Assembly: GCA_023248095.1 (NCBI GenBank)
Contig: JAHFFF010000083.1
Span: forward strand, 1-7,426
DNA length: 7,426 nucleotides
From: Candidatus Omnitrophota bacterium
Lineage (GTDB): Bacteria; Omnitrophota; Gorgyraeia; 1-14-0-20-64-10
Direction: 5' to 3'
The position numbers and the translations under genes were made by a program. Shown piece after piece: positions 6,778 to 7,426 of the stretch. The notes beneath the pieces are model-generated. The model was not told the DNA's origin. It saw nothing but the letters and a program-made list of their open reading frames with translations, and ran no database searches. Numbering within the stretch: the first letter of the stretch is position 1; each line of letters opens with the position of its first letter.

Positions 6778-6996
6778 CTACTCGAGCCCCAGCCTGCGGT
6801 TCTCCGCCTCCAGGCGAGCCACCTGGGCCCGATCCACCATCCAATCCTCCAGCGCGCTGCGGTGAAACCTCCAGCGCCCACCCACCTTAAAACCAGGCAA
6901 CTTTCCTTCTTTGACCAGTCGGTAGATAGTCATCGCGTGGAGATGCAGAATCTCGGCAACCTCTTCTACATTCAGGATCTGTGAATCTGTTTTCAC
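6778..6996 (-). CDS. Small excisionase/MerR-like helix-turn-helix protein (HTH_17 type)
   Basis: This 72-aa protein is made mostly of one winged-HTH domain of the excisionase/BldC-like class. It shows LNVEEVAEILHLHAMTIYRL (8-27), then the family's GKLPGFKVGGRWRF (31-44), then SALEDWM (47-53). The last 14 residues (VARLEAENRRLGLE) are charged and could form a short coiled coil for self-association. I place the start at the GTG at 6996, which has GGAG nine bases upstream. A TTG at 7011 would add five residues but has no ribosome site, and its own sequence contains that GGAG. It is the first gene of the operon and the only DNA-binding protein seen in it, so autoregulation of the operon is a reasonable guess. 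The family also includes phage and ICE excisionases, but no integrase or attachment site is visible here. Confidence 0.85.
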   Translation of the reverse strand: MKTDSQILNVEEVAEILHLHAMTIYRLVKEGKLPGFKVGGRWRFHRSALEDWMVDRAQVARLEAENRRLGLE

Positions 6997-7005
6997 GTTT
7001 GCCCA

Positions 7006-7009
7006 CTCC
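7006..7009 (-). promoter_or_regulatory. Ribosome binding site deciding the HTH gene start
   Basis: GGAG on the minus strand, nine bases before the GTG at 6996. It supports the GTG over the TTG at 7011, which lies on top of it. Confidence 0.55.
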
Positions 7010-7054
7010 AATTAAGTGTTTTTCAATTATTCTTACTACCATTCACTATTTTTA

Positions 7055-7083
7055 AGCATAGCTGATAAGGGCATAAAAAACAA
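7055..7083 (-). promoter_or_regulatory. Candidate sigma70-type promoter of the minus-strand operon
   Basis: On the minus strand TTGTTT (7083-7078) and TATGCT (7060-7055) are separated by exactly 17 bases, giving 3/6 and 4/6 matches to the -35 and -10 consensus. A start near 7048 would leave a leader of about 50 bases before the HTH start. The region is AT-rich, so chance matches are likely; spacing and position are the main support. Confidence 0.35.
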
Positions 7084-7101
7084 GGGGGGGGTCTAAAAAA
7101 A
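7075..7101. repeat. Homopolymer cluster: A6, G8, A7
   Basis: On the plus strand six A (7075-7080) are followed by CAA, then eight G (7084-7091), TCT and seven A (7095-7101). It lies between the two divergent promoters. Such runs are prone to slippage and to sequencing error. The G8 run does not lie inside either predicted -35/-10 spacer. Confidence 0.8.
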
Positions 7102-7108
7102 GTATCCA

Positions 7109-7128
7109 TAACCCTGTATAATTAACCC
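7109..7128 (+). repeat. TAACCC direct repeat bracketing the -10 box
   Basis: TAACCC occurs at 7109-7114 and again at 7123-7128, a 14-base period, with TATAAT between the copies. The second copy ends directly before the ATG. It could be an operator, but it is short enough to be chance. Confidence 0.3.
7117..7122 (+). promoter_or_regulatory. Consensus -10 box (TATAAT) for the plus-strand gene
   Basis: A perfect TATAAT ends six bases before the ATG at 7129. No TTGACA-like -35 is seen 16-18 bases upstream; the A7 run lies there instead. Transcription from this box would start at or next to the ATG, so the mRNA would be leaderless or nearly so. No Shine-Dalgarno precedes the ATG, which agrees. 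Confidence 0.5.
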
Positions 7129-7426
7129 ATGGCTTCCAAGCGAGCTCGAACAAACCTGCGCACTTCTCCTTCCGCATCCGGGCCGCCTCTCATTCAACCC
7201 CGATGGCAGTGGTGTCTGCCTCTTCTGATCGTTGTCGCGGGACTTTGGGTGTACCACAACAGTTTCGCAGGGCCGTTCGTCTACGACGATCTCGTCATCA
7301 TTCTAAACGACCCACGTCTTCACCATCTGTGGCCTCCCGACGCACTCGTCCGTACCATGCGGCCGTTAACGGACCTCTTGTTTGCCGTCAACTACGTGCT
7401 TGGGCACTCGAGCCCCGCGGGGTATC
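7129..7426 (+). CDS. TMTC/PMT-like multipass membrane glycosyltransferase, probably with TPR repeats (N-terminal fragment)
   Basis: The frame is open from the ATG at 7129 to the window edge (99 complete codons). A basic cytoplasmic N-terminus (K4, R5, R7, R11, R25) precedes a hydrophobic segment (about 29-42). Next comes the signature HNSFAGPFVYDDLVIILNDP (43-62), then RLHHLWP (63-69) and a second conserved stretch, RPLTDLLFAVNYVLG (78-92). This order (N-S-F-x-G-P-F-x-Y-D-D, N-x-P-x-L, L-W, R-P-L, N-Y-x-L-G) is typical of bacterial TMTC-like proteins, GT-C fold membrane proteins that usually carry C-terminal TPRs. Asp53-Asp54 in the first extracytoplasmic loop correspond to the family's putative catalytic acidic residues. 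The C-terminus, and so the TPR part, is outside the window. It is transcribed divergently from the pilus operon; similar genes often lie near pilin loci and may glycosylate surface proteins, but a link here is inference. Confidence 0.8.
   Translation, partial: MASKRARTNLRTSPSASGPPLIQPRWQWCLPLLIVVAGLWVYHNSFAGPFVYDDLVIILNDPRLHHLWPPDALVRTMRPLTDLLFAVNYVLGHSSPAGY

Noticed and set aside
6778..7011. HTH gene starting at TTG 7011
   Set aside because: There is no ribosome site upstream of the TTG, while the GGAG at 7009-7006 is well placed for the GTG at 6996.
6778..7128. Mobile element or phage attachment region, suggested by the excisionase-like protein
   Set aside because: No integrase, terminal repeats, tRNA or duplication is seen; the gene reads as the front of a chromosomal operon.
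6997..7128. Sigma54 promoter for the pilus operon
   Set aside because: No GG-N10-GC element with TGGCAC/TTGCT character was found on the minus strand, and neither receiver has a sigma54-activating domain.

Overview
The window reads as a bacterial chromosome segment of moderately high GC. The gene content (T2SS/type IV pilus proteins, two-component proteins, a sigma70-like TATAAT box) fits a Gram-negative bacterium of the Deltaproteobacteria, Nitrospirota or Methylomirabilota/Rokubacteria kind. That lineage guess is an inference from gene style and is weak. There are no tRNAs, rRNAs, CRISPR arrays, IS elements or phage genes. Positions 1-6996 are almost entirely coding on the minus strand. A short AT-rich divergent intergenic region follows (about 6997-7128), then the start of one plus-strand gene.

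Reading the minus strand in its own 5'->3' direction (from high to low coordinates), eight genes are packed as one probable operon: a 72-aa excisionase/MerR-like helix-turn-helix protein (6996-6778); a stand-alone response-regulator receiver, REC1 (6756-6376); a soluble GAF histidine kinase with a C-terminal domain that looks like a degenerate GGDEF fold (6386-4752); a second, atypical stand-alone receiver, REC2 (4749-4351); a GspE/PilB-type assembly ATPase (4354-2672); a GspF/PilC-type inner-membrane platform protein (2666-1440); a GspG-type major pseudopilin (1443-982); and a membrane histidine kinase with almost no extracytoplasmic sensor (959 to beyond base 1). Intergenic gaps are 2-22 nt, and three junctions overlap (11, 4 and 4 nt), so the two-component genes and the secretion/pilus genes are probably transcribed together and partly translationally coupled.

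The simplest reading is a minimal pseudopilus/pilus motor (ATPase, platform, pilin) placed under dedicated phosphorelay control. Neither receiver has an output domain. The only DNA-binding protein is the small HTH protein at the operon front. Signalling may therefore work by protein contact, for example REC2 with the ATPase whose start codon overlaps its stop codon, rather than through a classical DNA-binding response regulator. No secretin, minor pseudopilin, prepilin peptidase or GspL/M (PilM/N/O) gene is seen here; they must lie elsewhere or be absent.

The divergent plus-strand gene (from 7129) begins a TMTC/PMT-like multipass glycosyltransferase of the kind usually fused to TPR repeats. 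Its -10 box lies so close to the ATG that the mRNA may be leaderless. The intergenic region also holds a G8 run between A-tracts and a TAACCC direct repeat bracketing that -10 box.
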